The notes under the pieces: model-generated | Database searches by the model: none | What the model was told of the DNA's origin: nothing | Seen by the model: the letters and a program-made list of their open reading frames with translations, nothing else | Position numbers and translations under genes: made by a program | From: Alkalitalea saponilacus | GTDB lineage: Bacteria; Bacteroidota; Bacteroidia; Bacteroidales; Marinilabiliaceae | DNA length: 64,000 nt | Direction: 5' to 3' | NCBI RefSeq assembly: GCF_900168165.1 | Contig: NZ_FUYV01000001.1 | Coordinates: 248,001-312,000 of the forward strand | Part shown: piece after piece, positions 32,871 through 43,400 of the stretch | Layout: the number at the start of each line of letters is the position of its first letter | Numbering within the stretch: the stretch's first letter is position 1

Positions 32871-34805
32871 ATGAAGCAAAGATTCTTACAATTATTTCTT
32901 ATTCTTCTCCTTTTTTCGGGGTGTAAATCCGGTGAACAGGATCTGGAATTAAAGAGCCCGGATGGCCGTTTAAAAGCCATTGTTCATCTATCAATTGATG
33001 GATATGCATTTTACTCTCTTGTTTATGATGGGAAAATCATTCTTGAAAACTCAAGGCTTGGAGTTGTTATGGAGGATGCAGACTTTACAGAAAATCTCGC
33101 TTTTGGAGGGGTTTCAGAAAGCCAGGTCATCAGTGATCAATACACTTTGGTAACCGGTAAACAAGTTGACCATGTTTATGAAGGTTTTGAAACAGTGTTA
33201 ACTTTCTTCAACAGCGATCGTGCACAAATGGATATTATTTTTCGATTGTCAGACAACGGTTTTGCCTATCGCTATTACTTCCCTGGTCAAAGTGACGATG
33301 TGAAAAAAATTACCTCAGAGGCCAGTTCATTCAGGTTTACTGAAGGAACCATTGGTTGGCTGTCTCCAATGTCGGTTGCAAAAACTGGTTGGGAACATAC
33401 CAACCCATCTTACGAAGAGCAATATGAATATGAGGTGAAACCAGGTACCCCTTCTCCTCTTGGTGTAGGGTGGGTTTATCCGGCGTTATTCAAAAATGGA
33501 GATGTTTGGATGTTAATCTCTGAGGCTGATTTACACAAGAGTTATTGTGGAACCCGACTGATTCCCGGATATAATGATAATGAGTATAAAATTGGGTTCC
33601 CTGATCCACGAGAAACAATATTTGATGGAAAGCTTAATCCAGAATCTAAGCTGCCATGGTTATCGCCCTGGCGTTTAATAGCTGTTGGTTCCTTAGAAGA
33701 CATTGTGATGTCAACCCTGGGAACAGACCTTGCTGCACCAACCATTGATATGGATTTTTCATGGGTGAAGCCGGGAAATGCCAGTTGGAGTTGGATTATG
33801 TATAAAGATGAGTCAGTTAATTACAATACCACCAGAGAGTACATTGATTTTGCAGCCGATATGAATTGGGAGTATTGCTTAATTGATGTTAACTGGGATC
33901 AAAACATTGGCTATGACCGCATGAAAGAATTGGCCGATTATGCTGCATCTAAAAATGTGGAATTAATTCTGTGGTATAATTCGGCAGGCGATTGGAATAC
34001 AGCTCCTTACACGCCTAGAAGTGCGTTGTTAACTCGCGAGGATCGCATGCGTGAATTTCAACGAATCAGCGAAATTGGAATTTCTGGTGTTAAGGTTGAC
34101 TTTTTTGGTGGAGATGGTCAGTCAGTTATTGAATATTATCATGATATTTTCATGGACGCTGCAAAATTCAATTTGACAGTCAACTGCCATGGAGCCACCT
34201 TGCCAAGGGGATGGCATCGCACCTATCCAAACCTTGTTACCATTGAGGCAGTTGAAGGGATGGAATTTGTCACGTTTACACAAGAAACAGCAAATAATGC
34301 ACCACGACACAATACCATGCAAGTGTTTTCACGCAATGTTTTTGATCCAATTGATTACACCCCAATGAATTTAACCGGAATACCTGGTGATGTAATAAGA
34401 ATAACAACGCCAGGACATGAATTGGCCTTGCCAATTTTGTTTACATCCGGCATTCAACATTTGGCAGAGAGACCAGCGGGTATTCGACAAGTTCCGGACT
34501 ATGTAAAAGATTTCTTGCGCCAGTTGCCGGTGCAATGGCTAGAGACTCGGTTTGTTGATGGGTATCCGGGAGAGTTTGCTGTATTGGCCAGAGAAGCAGA
34601 AAATGGATGGTTTGTTGCAGGGATTAATGGCGAGGATAGAGCCCGAGAGATTTCCATGAACCTTGACTTGTCTGGAGTGAATACTACCGGACAACTAATT
34701 TCTGATGGATCAGATAAGGGTTTTTCTATTTCTGAGGTAGATACAGATGTTACATTAACCATGGAACCAAATGGTGGCTTTGTGATATGGTATCCGGCAA
34801 ACTAA
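32871..34805 (+). CDS. GH97 glycosidase lipoprotein, retaining (alpha-galactosidase-like) type
   Basis: A 644 aa protein with lipobox FSGC. It shows the three-part GH97 layout: N-terminal beta-super-sandwich (about 25-270), TIM barrel (about 280-545) and C-terminal beta domain. The barrel contains WSWIMYKDESVNY, LIDVNWD and GVKVDFFGGDG. Asp410 in this last motif matches the nucleophile position of retaining GH97 alpha-galactosidases; inverting SusB-type enzymes use Glu elsewhere. A candidate acid lies at Glu459-Glu465 (IEAVEGMEF). Predicted role: removal of alpha-galactose side groups. Confidence 0.88.
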   Translation: MKQRFLQLFLILLLFSGCKSGEQDLELKSPDGRLKAIVHLSIDGYAFYSLVYDGKIILENSRLGVVMEDADFTENLAFGGVSESQVISDQYTLVTGKQVDHVYEGFETVLTFFNSDRAQMDIIFRLSDNGFAYRYYFPGQSDDVKKITSEASSFRFTEGTIGWLSPMSVAKTGWEHTNPSYEEQYEYEVKPGTPSPLGVGWVYPALFKNGDVWMLISEADLHKSYCGTRLIPGYNDNEYKIGFPDPRETIFDGKLNPESKLPWLSPWRLIAVGSLEDIVMSTLGTDLAAPTIDMDFSWVKPGNASWSWIMYKDESVNYNTTREYIDFAADMNWEYCLIDVNWDQNIGYDRMKELADYAASKNVELILWYNSAGDWNTAPYTPRSALLTREDRMREFQRISEIGISGVKVDFFGGDGQSVIEYYHDIFMDAAKFNLTVNCHGATLPRGWHRTYPNLVTIEAVEGMEFVTFTQETANNAPRHNTMQVFSRNVFDPIDYTPMNLTGIPGDVIRITTPGHELALPILFTSGIQHLAERPAGIRQVPDYVKDFLRQLPVQWLETRFVDGYPGEFAVLAREAENGWFVAGINGEDRAREISMNLDLSGVNTTGQLISDGSDKGFSISEVDTDVTLTMEPNGGFVIWYPAN

Positions 34806-34824
34806 GGTTTTATTTGATAAAAGT

Positions 34825-34854
34825 AAAAAAGGGACGATCCATCGTCCCTTTTTT
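34825..34854. terminator. Bidirectional terminator between convergent genes
   Basis: A 14-bp stem (aaaaaagggacgat / atcgtcccttttt) with a 2-nt loop. It serves both the GH97 gene (plus) and the GH43-ricin gene (minus). Confidence 0.85.
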
Positions 34855-34876
34855 GTTATATCAGCAGAAGGATGAA

Positions 34877-37015
34877 TTACCTCGAAATAACTCGTTCTGT
34901 ATAAGTAAATGAAGGTGTTTCAACTCTTATGAAATATATGCCATTTTCAAATCTGACTTTTGTTTGATATTGGTTCAGCCATTCTCCCTCATACTGTTCA
35001 ACCATAGAACCTGAGATGTTATAAATGGAAATCTTAAGGTTGCTTTCCGGATTCACAGAGTTTAGGTCTATTGTAACCGATTTTTGGGTTGTTGGATTCG
35101 GATAAATACTGATTCTTAGTTCAGGTGTCTTCATAAGTGAAGTGGGACTTTGAGGAATTCTTTCTATTCTCCACAATTGATTATTTCCACCCATATATTC
35201 CCACTGCACAACATTCGCTCCATCCTGTGTTGAGAAGTTGCTCACATCAAACGATCTTATATCGTTTGACGAGGCGGTATGAATAGAGAAGTAGCCGTTT
35301 TCCTGATAGTTAAATTTCAATCGTTTTGAGTTATCGATTACATTGGTCCCCAGCCGAATATTTGCGCCATTGTTTGCATTGTTGTTTGCCACTTCCAAAT
35401 ACCTTCCCTGAGAGCTGCTTATTGGACGCAAAGCAACATAACCACTCCCGGCATTTTCCACCATCCATTTTTGGGAATTGGCTCCTGTGTATGTGTTTTG
35501 GATGATGTTTGTTCCAAAGGCATCATTTCCATTAAAAACCTCCAGAACCTTATTGCTGTTATGATTGCGGATGACATAAACAGAGTCAGTAAAAACATTT
35601 GAAACAGCATCTACTGCATCCTGTGTAATATGTTTCCCCCAAATATTTAAGCCACCCTCATTCATGCCTGTATAGGTAATGGTTAGTCTTCGGAGTTCCC
35701 AATCCCAGGCGCGGGATACAATTAGTTGATCTATATGCTGTCCATTACCCCAACTCATGGTAAGTTTATTACCGTCCAGACTCCATCTGTTTGCCGCATT
35801 ATTGTCAATGGTGCCATTCTCAAGAAGCTCAATGATGCTTGGTCTTTGGTGAGGAATTGATTTGTTATATATCAATAAAAGGTGTTCCCATTGTCCGATG
35901 AGTTCATTTTCACTAATTGGAGTTTGAGGGACATTGGCATATCGCTGGGGTTCAACTACAGGCCAGTCATTTACCCAGTGTATTTTTCTAACATGAAGGT
36001 TCATGCAGAAAATTGATGTGCTTGGTCGCGCCTGATGAAAAATGTAGTAATCTCCGTTGTCATTAAAGATGGCATTGTGACCTGTTCCTTGCCATCCCAT
36101 GTGATGATTAAATCTGTAAGGAGCTAAAATCATCGGATAATCGTCTGTGTAGGCAGCCATATCTCGTCCATTAATATCGTAATATGGGCCTTCAGGGTTT
36201 CGGGATCTGCCAACCCTGACATTATAAAAATCCTCCAGCCAGTCGTATGATACAAAAAGATAAAACCACCCGTTTCTGTAGCTAAATTCCGGCCCCTCTA
36301 TTGAACCATGTCTGCCCCCTGAGCGAGCAGCAATTTTCACGCCTTTATCACCTTCGTTTAAAATGCCTCCGGTTTCCGAATCCAACTCCAATACGAACAT
36401 GCCTGTTTGGTACGATCCATAAACCATCCAATGCTTCCCGGTTTCCGGATCAATTACCACCGATGGGTCGATTGCATTAATGGGGTCATTAGGCAGGGAG
36501 TGAACTATATGTCCCTGATCTTCCCATGGGCCAGCCGCTGATTGGCTGGTTGCGAAGCCAATATAGGCAAGGTTTTGTCCGTCAAGACCTCCTGGTGCTG
36601 AATAATACAGACGAAACTCATCTCCCACCTTGATTACGAATGGTGCCCATATGCCTGAGTCGTCGTAATTTGGGTTATGCGGGAGAAAGAACTCTTTTGC
36701 TGATTGAGGGACTCCATTAAAGGCCGTTCCAAGAAATTCCCATTTAACCAGGTCCCTGGATCTACGAACCATGGCACCCGTGCCAATGTTATGACCGCCA
36801 AATGCTACATCGGTATTAAACATGTAATACCACTCTCCATCTTTGGTGACTGTTGGATCGTGTACATTAAAGATGGACCAATTTTCAGGATCTGTCGCAA
36901 ATTCATGGTAGGTATCGAAATAGGGTGGTGGGGTAAAGTCATTTAAAAGGTTACCTGATAAGGTGTAATTTGCTATAAAAATCAGAGTTAGTAATACGGT
37001 AAAGTTCTTTTTCAT
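34877..37015 (-). CDS. GH43 enzyme with lipocalin-like and ricin-type lectin domains and T9SS sorting domain
   Basis: A 712 aa secreted, endo-arabinanase-like GH43. After the signal peptide (ending TLSG) the propeller (about 45-355) keeps base Asp53 in NVHDPTVTK, the pKa aspartate in NAIDPSVVIDPETG and the acid Glu in SIEGPEFSY. A lipocalin-like segment (about 370-470, LIGQWEHLLL ... LNIWGKHIT) follows, then a ricin-type beta-trefoil (about 475-630; KVLEVFNG, QKWMVEN, NNQLWRIE) and a type A sorting domain (about 635-712; ISIYPNPTTQ, GIYFIRVE). Single gene facing away from the uptake operon, with which it shares the 37016-37634 promoter region. Confidence 0.88.
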   Translation of the reverse strand: MKKNFTVLLTLIFIANYTLSGNLLNDFTPPPYFDTYHEFATDPENWSIFNVHDPTVTKDGEWYYMFNTDVAFGGHNIGTGAMVRRSRDLVKWEFLGTAFNGVPQSAKEFFLPHNPNYDDSGIWAPFVIKVGDEFRLYYSAPGGLDGQNLAYIGFATSQSAAGPWEDQGHIVHSLPNDPINAIDPSVVIDPETGKHWMVYGSYQTGMFVLELDSETGGILNEGDKGVKIAARSGGRHGSIEGPEFSYRNGWFYLFVSYDWLEDFYNVRVGRSRNPEGPYYDINGRDMAAYTDDYPMILAPYRFNHHMGWQGTGHNAIFNDNGDYYIFHQARPSTSIFCMNLHVRKIHWVNDWPVVEPQRYANVPQTPISENELIGQWEHLLLIYNKSIPHQRPSIIELLENGTIDNNAANRWSLDGNKLTMSWGNGQHIDQLIVSRAWDWELRRLTITYTGMNEGGLNIWGKHITQDAVDAVSNVFTDSVYVIRNHNSNKVLEVFNGNDAFGTNIIQNTYTGANSQKWMVENAGSGYVALRPISSSQGRYLEVANNNANNGANIRLGTNVIDNSKRLKFNYQENGYFSIHTASSNDIRSFDVSNFSTQDGANVVQWEYMGGNNQLWRIERIPQSPTSLMKTPELRISIYPNPTTQKSVTIDLNSVNPESNLKISIYNISGSMVEQYEGEWLNQYQTKVRFENGIYFIRVETPSFTYTERVISR

Positions 37016-37634
37016 AGTCTTTTAATTTGGCTATTCTATATTATTTAGAATTGTAATTTATGCTTAAGTATAAGTATGTAATACTGATGATTTAGAGAGG
37101 TTTTTATTCTTTTATATCATTATCCTTTTGTCAATCTTGGTAAGTGAGAGGGGAAATTGTGTTTTTAAATACTTAAAGCCACAATTATGGTTTAGAGTGC
37201 AATAAAAATATTGTTTCTTTTTTATTCCTTGGTGGACACAAGTTTATTTATAGTGGATCAATTTGTAAATATGCTTTAGCTTATTGCTCTCCATTCGTAT
37301 AGAATGATTAACACTCTTTTTGTTAAATATTGTTTTGGTGCGGTCTCTTGATCAAAAATGCATCGTAGTTTGTTTTTCGTTAGAAACACCCTTTTCATAA
37401 GGGTGTTTGAGGTTCTCTATCATAGTATGTCAACATTAATCCACCACATATGTACTATTTTGAACCATGAAAAGTGAAATCTACCCTACATTTGATTTAA
37501 CAAAAATTATAAATCGCAAACAGAAGTTTAATGTCAAATATTCAATTCTATGGAGGTAAACCTAAATCACTTTTTTAAATAGGAAGAGTTCAATTAAAAG
37601 TTATGATTCAATGTTTTATTATTAAAAATTGATT
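37016..37634. promoter_or_regulatory. Divergent regulatory region between GH43-ricin gene and uptake operon
   Basis: A 619-bp AT-rich gap between divergent genes, with no open frame. Candidate plus-strand promoter: TACATTTG at 37487-37494 (Bacteroidota -7 element TAnnTTTG), with TTTG at 37459-37462 about 24 bp upstream, slightly long for the usual spacing. This would give a leader of about 130 nt. A 10-bp hairpin (37384-37408) lies upstream of it. It is the most likely HTCS target because it drives the SusC/SusD operon, though no operator could be defined. Confidence 0.5.
37384..37408. terminator. Hairpin in the divergent promoter region
   Basis: A 10-bp perfect stem (aaacaccctt / aagggtgttt) with a 5-nt loop. 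It could terminate stray transcripts or be a regulatory structure. The T-run after it is short. Confidence 0.5.
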
Positions 37635-40388
37635 ATGAGAATAAAATTTAAGCCATTGTTAACCGTGACTCTGTTTGGAGTTTTATTAGGATGGTCATGC
37701 CAGAAGTGGGATCAAATGGATCCACCGGCTGGGAACCAGAAAAATCCTGAACCAGAGCCACCAGCAATGGATCCTTCATACTCGAATGTGACGGATCCAA
37801 CTATTGGAAAGGATAATTACTATTACATCATCTCATCGAATGCTTCGCTAGAAGGAGTGGAATACGAGGATGGTCTTATGGTACGCAGATCAGTTGATTT
37901 GGTTAATATGACAATGACCGAGGGGAATGAATACATTTTATCTGATGTTATTTCTAATTGGGCAGGTGCACGGTTGCTAGAGCTTGATGATGCTGTAGTA
38001 GAAACCAATATTAGAATAGGCCAACCTGATTTAGTTAAAGTTGGGGATGAGTGGAGACTATATTATTCAGTATCCGCTGGAACTAATGCCTCTATTATAG
38101 GATATGCAGTAACCCCCTCGTTGGATGATCCAAAATGGACTGATATGGGGGAGATTCTTAGCTCTGAGCCGGGAATGGAGTATAAAGCTATTAGTCCAAG
38201 TTTTTGTAAGTCTCCAGATGGAGGATCTCATTATTTGGCTTTTGGTAATAGCGGAGGTGGGGTTCATATTGTACCGTTAAACCCAGCAACCAGCATGCCA
38301 AGCGCATCTGCAGTAAGAGTTGCATCACGAGCAGATAACACCCTTACAGGGAACCCTTCAATGTTTTACCATGGAGGTTATTACCATTTGCTTTTTACTG
38401 TTGATAATGGGGATTTACCCATTACAGCACACACTTATTCAACTGACCCTATGGGGCCATATTCTGATTTCTCAGGAAGAAGTGCGCTTGGAATTGCCAA
38501 TTTTTGGGAAATATCAAGGGTTTTGTCTAATCTTCAACATGCAGGAGGAACAGCCTGGCAAAGGGTTAATGGTGTCAGTGTTTTTAAAGACGATAACAAT
38601 CAGTTTTTTGCTGCACATCACGCTGTTGCAGCCGGATCTTCTGAACCTGTGTTACATATAAGGCGAATGGAATGGATCGATGATTCAAGAAGAAATGTAG
38701 GTGCGGGGATTCCGGTGCCGGGCATCAGCCCTGTGAGGTATGCCGGACCTCTTCCTGATGATATTACCATTGCCGATATTGCAGGCGATTACTATTATGG
38801 TACAATTTGGGGACATACCCTAAGTGCTATAAATGATCCAAAGTCTTTCAACGCAGATGGAACTTATAGTGGGGGATCTTGGGATTTTGATCCAGGACGA
38901 GGAATATTACATATGCATAGTACTGAATGGGGAGGAGAAGATATCTATATTCGATTGTTTAAAGGGCATGATTTTGAAGGGAATAATGAAGTGATTATTG
39001 TCGGAGCAGGAATCAATGATACGTTTGGAGATTTTCCAGGTGTTTGGATTAGAAAAATAGGCGACGCATCTGGCCCTGATCCTTCAAATGTAAGAGCCGG
39101 AATTTATGATCCGGCCATGGCTGTGGATAACAAATATTGGTTTTTTTCAAGTAATGCCGGAGTTGATGGATTCGATTACGAAAGAGGGCTTGTTGTTAGA
39201 TCAAGTGATGACTTGGTTTTCTTTGATGATCATGGATATGTTCTCAGCAGTGTAATTAATAACTGGGCTGGTGCAAGACTGATGGAATTGGATTCTTCAA
39301 TCGAGGATGAAGACATAATGATTGGTCAACCTGCAATTGCCAGAGTTGGAAGTCAGTGGAGATTATACTATTCTGTTGAGGCTGGAACTGATGCTTCTGT
39401 AATAGGTTATGCGACCAGTTCTTCATTGGAAAATGCATCATGGACAGATCAGGGAGAGGTGCTCTTCTCTGATGTATCTACCTCATATAAGGCAATGAGT
39501 CCAAGTTTTGTGGCGACAGCTGATGGTCATTTCCTGGCTTTTGGTGAGGGAGTCGGTGGAGTTCATATAGTTGAACTGGATCAGTCTACGGGTATGCCTT
39601 TAGGTTCTCCTGTTATTGCAGTAACCAGCAGCGATCCTAATCTTAATGTAGGGTCACCTGAATTGATATATTATAATGGTTACTATACCCTTATTGCAAC
39701 CTATAATAATGTATCTGTGCTTCAGAGTGCGTCAATCAATCCGATGGGACCATACATCGATTATGGTAACAGGAATTTGTCTGATGGAAGCAGTTTTGGC
39801 GAAAGTAGAATTCTTACTCCTTATCAATTCTCAGGAGGAACAAGTTGGTCATACACAGACGGCATTAAGACCTGGAGAGATGGTGACAACTGGTATGTTG
39901 TGCATCAGGCCAGAAAAACAGATGGAGAAGATTATGAGATGCATGTTAGAGTGATGAACTGGCTTGAGGATACCCGTATGGTTACATCGGAACAGCCATT
40001 TCCGGTCATTTCTCCAGAGAGATTCTCAGGTGTTGAAAGCGGAACGGTTTCAGTTGATGATATTCCGGGAACATGGCATTATGGAACCTTCTGGTTCCAG
40101 GGCAGCCCAGCCAGCGTAAACAATATGTCTGCGCCAATGATGGTATTTAATGCTGATGGTACTTACCTGCACAGCGGAGAAGAAGTTGGAGGTTCCTGGA
40201 ATTTTGACGAATCATCTCAAGTGCTTCATTTATCAAGTGATGCATGGGGCGGAGAGCAGATCTTCATCTTACTGAATCCTGTTTTTGACTGGGACCATTC
40301 GGTTAATACATTCGCTGGTGGCGGCGTTAACGATACTTTCTTTTTCCATCCTGGTGTTTGGATGAAGAAAGTGGTTAATGGCCAGTAA
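37635..40388 (+). CDS. Tandem GH43-like surface lipoprotein, predicted non-catalytic glycan-binding protein
   Basis: A lipoprotein of about 917 aa (ATG at 37635; lipobox GWSC). It holds two homologous halves, about 45-470 and 480-915, each a GH43-like propeller plus a lipocalin-like tail. Shared blocks include NWAGAR(L)LELD, IGQPDLV/IGQPAIA, WRLYYSV-AGT-AS and FPGVW/HPGVW. In both halves the base Asp is kept (Asp54, Asp492), but the pKa aspartate is Ser (Ser187 in AISPSF, Ser622 in AMSPSF) and the acid Glu position is Gly (about 239 and 673). Being first in the SusC/SusD operon, where surface glycan-binding proteins often sit, it is best read as a binding protein derived from a GH43. A residual or unusual activity is not excluded. 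Confidence 0.8.
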   Translation: MRIKFKPLLTVTLFGVLLGWSCQKWDQMDPPAGNQKNPEPEPPAMDPSYSNVTDPTIGKDNYYYIISSNASLEGVEYEDGLMVRRSVDLVNMTMTEGNEYILSDVISNWAGARLLELDDAVVETNIRIGQPDLVKVGDEWRLYYSVSAGTNASIIGYAVTPSLDDPKWTDMGEILSSEPGMEYKAISPSFCKSPDGGSHYLAFGNSGGGVHIVPLNPATSMPSASAVRVASRADNTLTGNPSMFYHGGYYHLLFTVDNGDLPITAHTYSTDPMGPYSDFSGRSALGIANFWEISRVLSNLQHAGGTAWQRVNGVSVFKDDNNQFFAAHHAVAAGSSEPVLHIRRMEWIDDSRRNVGAGIPVPGISPVRYAGPLPDDITIADIAGDYYYGTIWGHTLSAINDPKSFNADGTYSGGSWDFDPGRGILHMHSTEWGGEDIYIRLFKGHDFEGNNEVIIVGAGINDTFGDFPGVWIRKIGDASGPDPSNVRAGIYDPAMAVDNKYWFFSSNAGVDGFDYERGLVVRSSDDLVFFDDHGYVLSSVINNWAGARLMELDSSIEDEDIMIGQPAIARVGSQWRLYYSVEAGTDASVIGYATSSSLENASWTDQGEVLFSDVSTSYKAMSPSFVATADGHFLAFGEGVGGVHIVELDQSTGMPLGSPVIAVTSSDPNLNVGSPELIYYNGYYTLIATYNNVSVLQSASINPMGPYIDYGNRNLSDGSSFGESRILTPYQFSGGTSWSYTDGIKTWRDGDNWYVVHQARKTDGEDYEMHVRVMNWLEDTRMVTSEQPFPVISPERFSGVESGTVSVDDIPGTWHYGTFWFQGSPASVNNMSAPMMVFNADGTYLHSGEEVGGSWNFDESSQVLHLSSDAWGGEQIFILLNPVFDWDHSVNTFAGGGVNDTFFFHPGVWMKKVVNGQ

Positions 40389-40410
40389 TCATTTAATTAA
40401 CTTCATTTTT

Positions 40411-43400
40411 ATGACAAATTTATTTAATATAAATAGAAAAAGAGCGGGAGGCAATCCCTTCCGCCTTTTATTATTCGCCTTAATCTTGTTATTCAGTCAG
40501 ATTGTTTATTCCCAAGGGCACACAGTAACGGGAACAATCACTGATTCAAACGGAGATTATATTCCCGGTGTGAATATAAGAGAACAAGGAACAAACGTGG
40601 GCACCATAACTGATATTAATGGTCAGTATACCATCAACGTATCTCCTGATTCTGAATTGCTGATCAGTTTTATTGGATTTCGAAATGCAACAGTTGAGGT
40701 TAATGGTCGATCGGTAATTGATATTGTTATTCAGGAAGATACCTATCAATTGGATGACATAATTGTTGTAGGCTATGGACAGCAAAGGAGAGAAAGTGTT
40801 GTTGGAGCGATTTCTTCTGTTGGAACAGAAGAAATATTGCGATCATCTTCGCCTAATATAACACAGGCCATTGCTGGAAAACTACCCGGAGTAATTACTT
40901 CTCAGTCGTCAGGAGCACCTGGAATGGACGATGCCGAGATATTTATTCGTGGTCGGGCCTCGTTTGCCGGTGACAACCAGCCTCTGGTGCTGGTAGATGG
41001 TGTTGAAAGAGAGTTCTCCCAAATTGCGCCTGATGATATTGAAAGCATCTCTGTTTTAAAGGATGCTTCAGCAACTGCTGTTTATGGTGTTAGAGGTGCT
41101 AATGGTGTTATTTTGGTCACAACAAAGAGAGGACGTGAACAGGCACCTACTGTTAGCCTCACCGCGAATTACCAAATGCAAATGCCAACACGTGGTGATG
41201 CATTTTTGGATTCTTACCAGTCAGTAAAACTTTTGGAAGAGGCCAGAGCGAATGATGGTCTTTCTTCTATCTATTCAGCACAAGATATAGAGATGTTTCG
41301 TCGATCTGTACGTGGTGAGTTAAGCCCGAGGGAACAGCAACTTTATCCTAATGTTGACTGGTATGATGAAATTCTTCGTCGCTCTGCGCCAGCAGAGCGT
41401 TACAACGTCAACATTCAAGGAGGAACCCGTAGGATCAGGTATTTCACCTCATTGGAATATTTTAACCAGGGTGGATTATATCGAGATAACAACAATTATG
41501 ATTACGGGCAGAGCGGAAATGTGAATTTCAGACGATACTCGTTCAGAGTTAATTTGGATTTTCTTGTCACCAGTAATTTAACTGCTTCGGTGAATTTTGG
41601 AACTCGTTTTCAGGAACGTAAAGGACCTAATATCATTGATGACCAAACTTCGGGTATTGTTAATGAGGTTTTTTACGAATTGAGCCACACTCCCGGATGG
41701 CAGTTTCCAATTCAATATGAGAATGGCTTTTATGGAGGTAATTCTCAACACCAAAATAATATTGCAGCAAAGTTGGCCAACGGTGGATTTTATGAAACTA
41801 CTCGAACCATTAATGAAACCAACTTTATCCTAGATTATAAGATGGATTATATAACCCCTGGATTGTCTGCTAGAGGGATGGTGTCATTTGATTATGATAC
41901 CGATTATGATCGTCGGTTCTCAGCTCCATTTGCAACATATGAATTGATTGATAGGGATAATCCGGAGTTGGAAACCAGTTACACAAGATTTGGAGAAGAT
42001 GGCGAGTTGGTTTATCAGGGGAATGTTCAACGCACATCCATGAAAACATATATGGAATATGCTCTTAATTATTCCAGGATGTTTGACGATCTTCATGAAG
42101 TTACTGGTTTAGTTTTATACAATCAGAATGACTATAGTTTTCAAGCTCAGTTACCCAGAAGATACCAAGGTTTGGTAGGACGTGTAACCTACAATTTTGA
42201 TAGACGATATTTTTGGGAAATGAATGCCGGTTATAATGGTTCAGAAAACTTTGCCAAAGGAAACCGTTTTGGATTCTTTCCTTCTTTCTCTGCTGGTTGG
42301 ATGTTGTCCAATGAATCTTTTATGGATCAAACTAACTTATGGCTGGATGCCCTTAAGCTTAAAGCATCATATGGAGAGGTCGGTAATGATGCATTTAGAC
42401 GTAATGGACAAGACATCAGATTTCTTTATGTCGACTCCTGGACGCAACTTAACAGTGCCTACATGTTTGGTAATAATTTTCAACCAGGGATATTTGAAGG
42501 TCGATATCCAAACTACGCTGTGACCTGGGAGCGTGCCCGTAAATATAATGCAGGTGTTGAATCCAGTTTTAGAAATGGGCTTTTTGCTTTGAATTTTGAT
42601 GTCTTTTTGGAGAACAGGGACAATATTTTGACGGACTATTTAACTAAGCCGGCATGGCTGGCAGTTGAGATGGCGCCTGGTAATCTGGGAGAAACCCAAA
42701 ACAAAGGGTTCGAAATTGAGCTACGCCACAATAACCGTTTAGGAGCTCTTCATTATTTTGTGAACGCCAATTTTATGCATGCCCGTAATGAGATCAAATT
42801 CATGGATGAGCCAGTTGGCATGCCTGATTACCGAAAGCGTGAAGGACGACCTATTAATCAGTTTTTTGGATTGATTGCTGACGGTTTTGTAACCCAAGCT
42901 GACATTGATGCTGGTAATTTGCCTGTGTCGACATTTGGCGATGTTCAACCGGGAGATCTCAAATACAGGGATATGAATGGTGATGGATTTATTGATGAAA
43001 GAGATGTGACCTTTATAGGTTACAGTGACATTCCGGAAAATACTTTTAGCTTTTCATTCGGAGGTAACTATAAAGGTTGGGGATTTAGTGCAATGTTCCA
43101 AGGAGTATCAAATGTAAGCCGTTTTTATGACGCAGGAACCATGTTTGCCTTTGTAAATAATGGCAAAGTGAGTGAGCATCACCTTCACCGTTGGAATCCT
43201 GCTGTCAGCGAAGCAGAAAATTTGGCCAATGCAAAATATCCTTTACTGCATTATGATGAGTTTGGGAACCACAACCAAAGACTGAACTCTTTTTTCCTTC
43301 AGGATGGAAGTTTTATAAGGTTGAAAAACGTTGAGGTGAGCTATACAGTCCCCAAAATGGTTTCGCAACGTTGGCATATGAGTGAACTAAGATTTTATGT

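Noticed and set aside
35247-35269. 9-bp inverted repeat with 5-nt spacer in the GH43-ricin gene
   Set aside because: Several repeats of this size are expected by chance.
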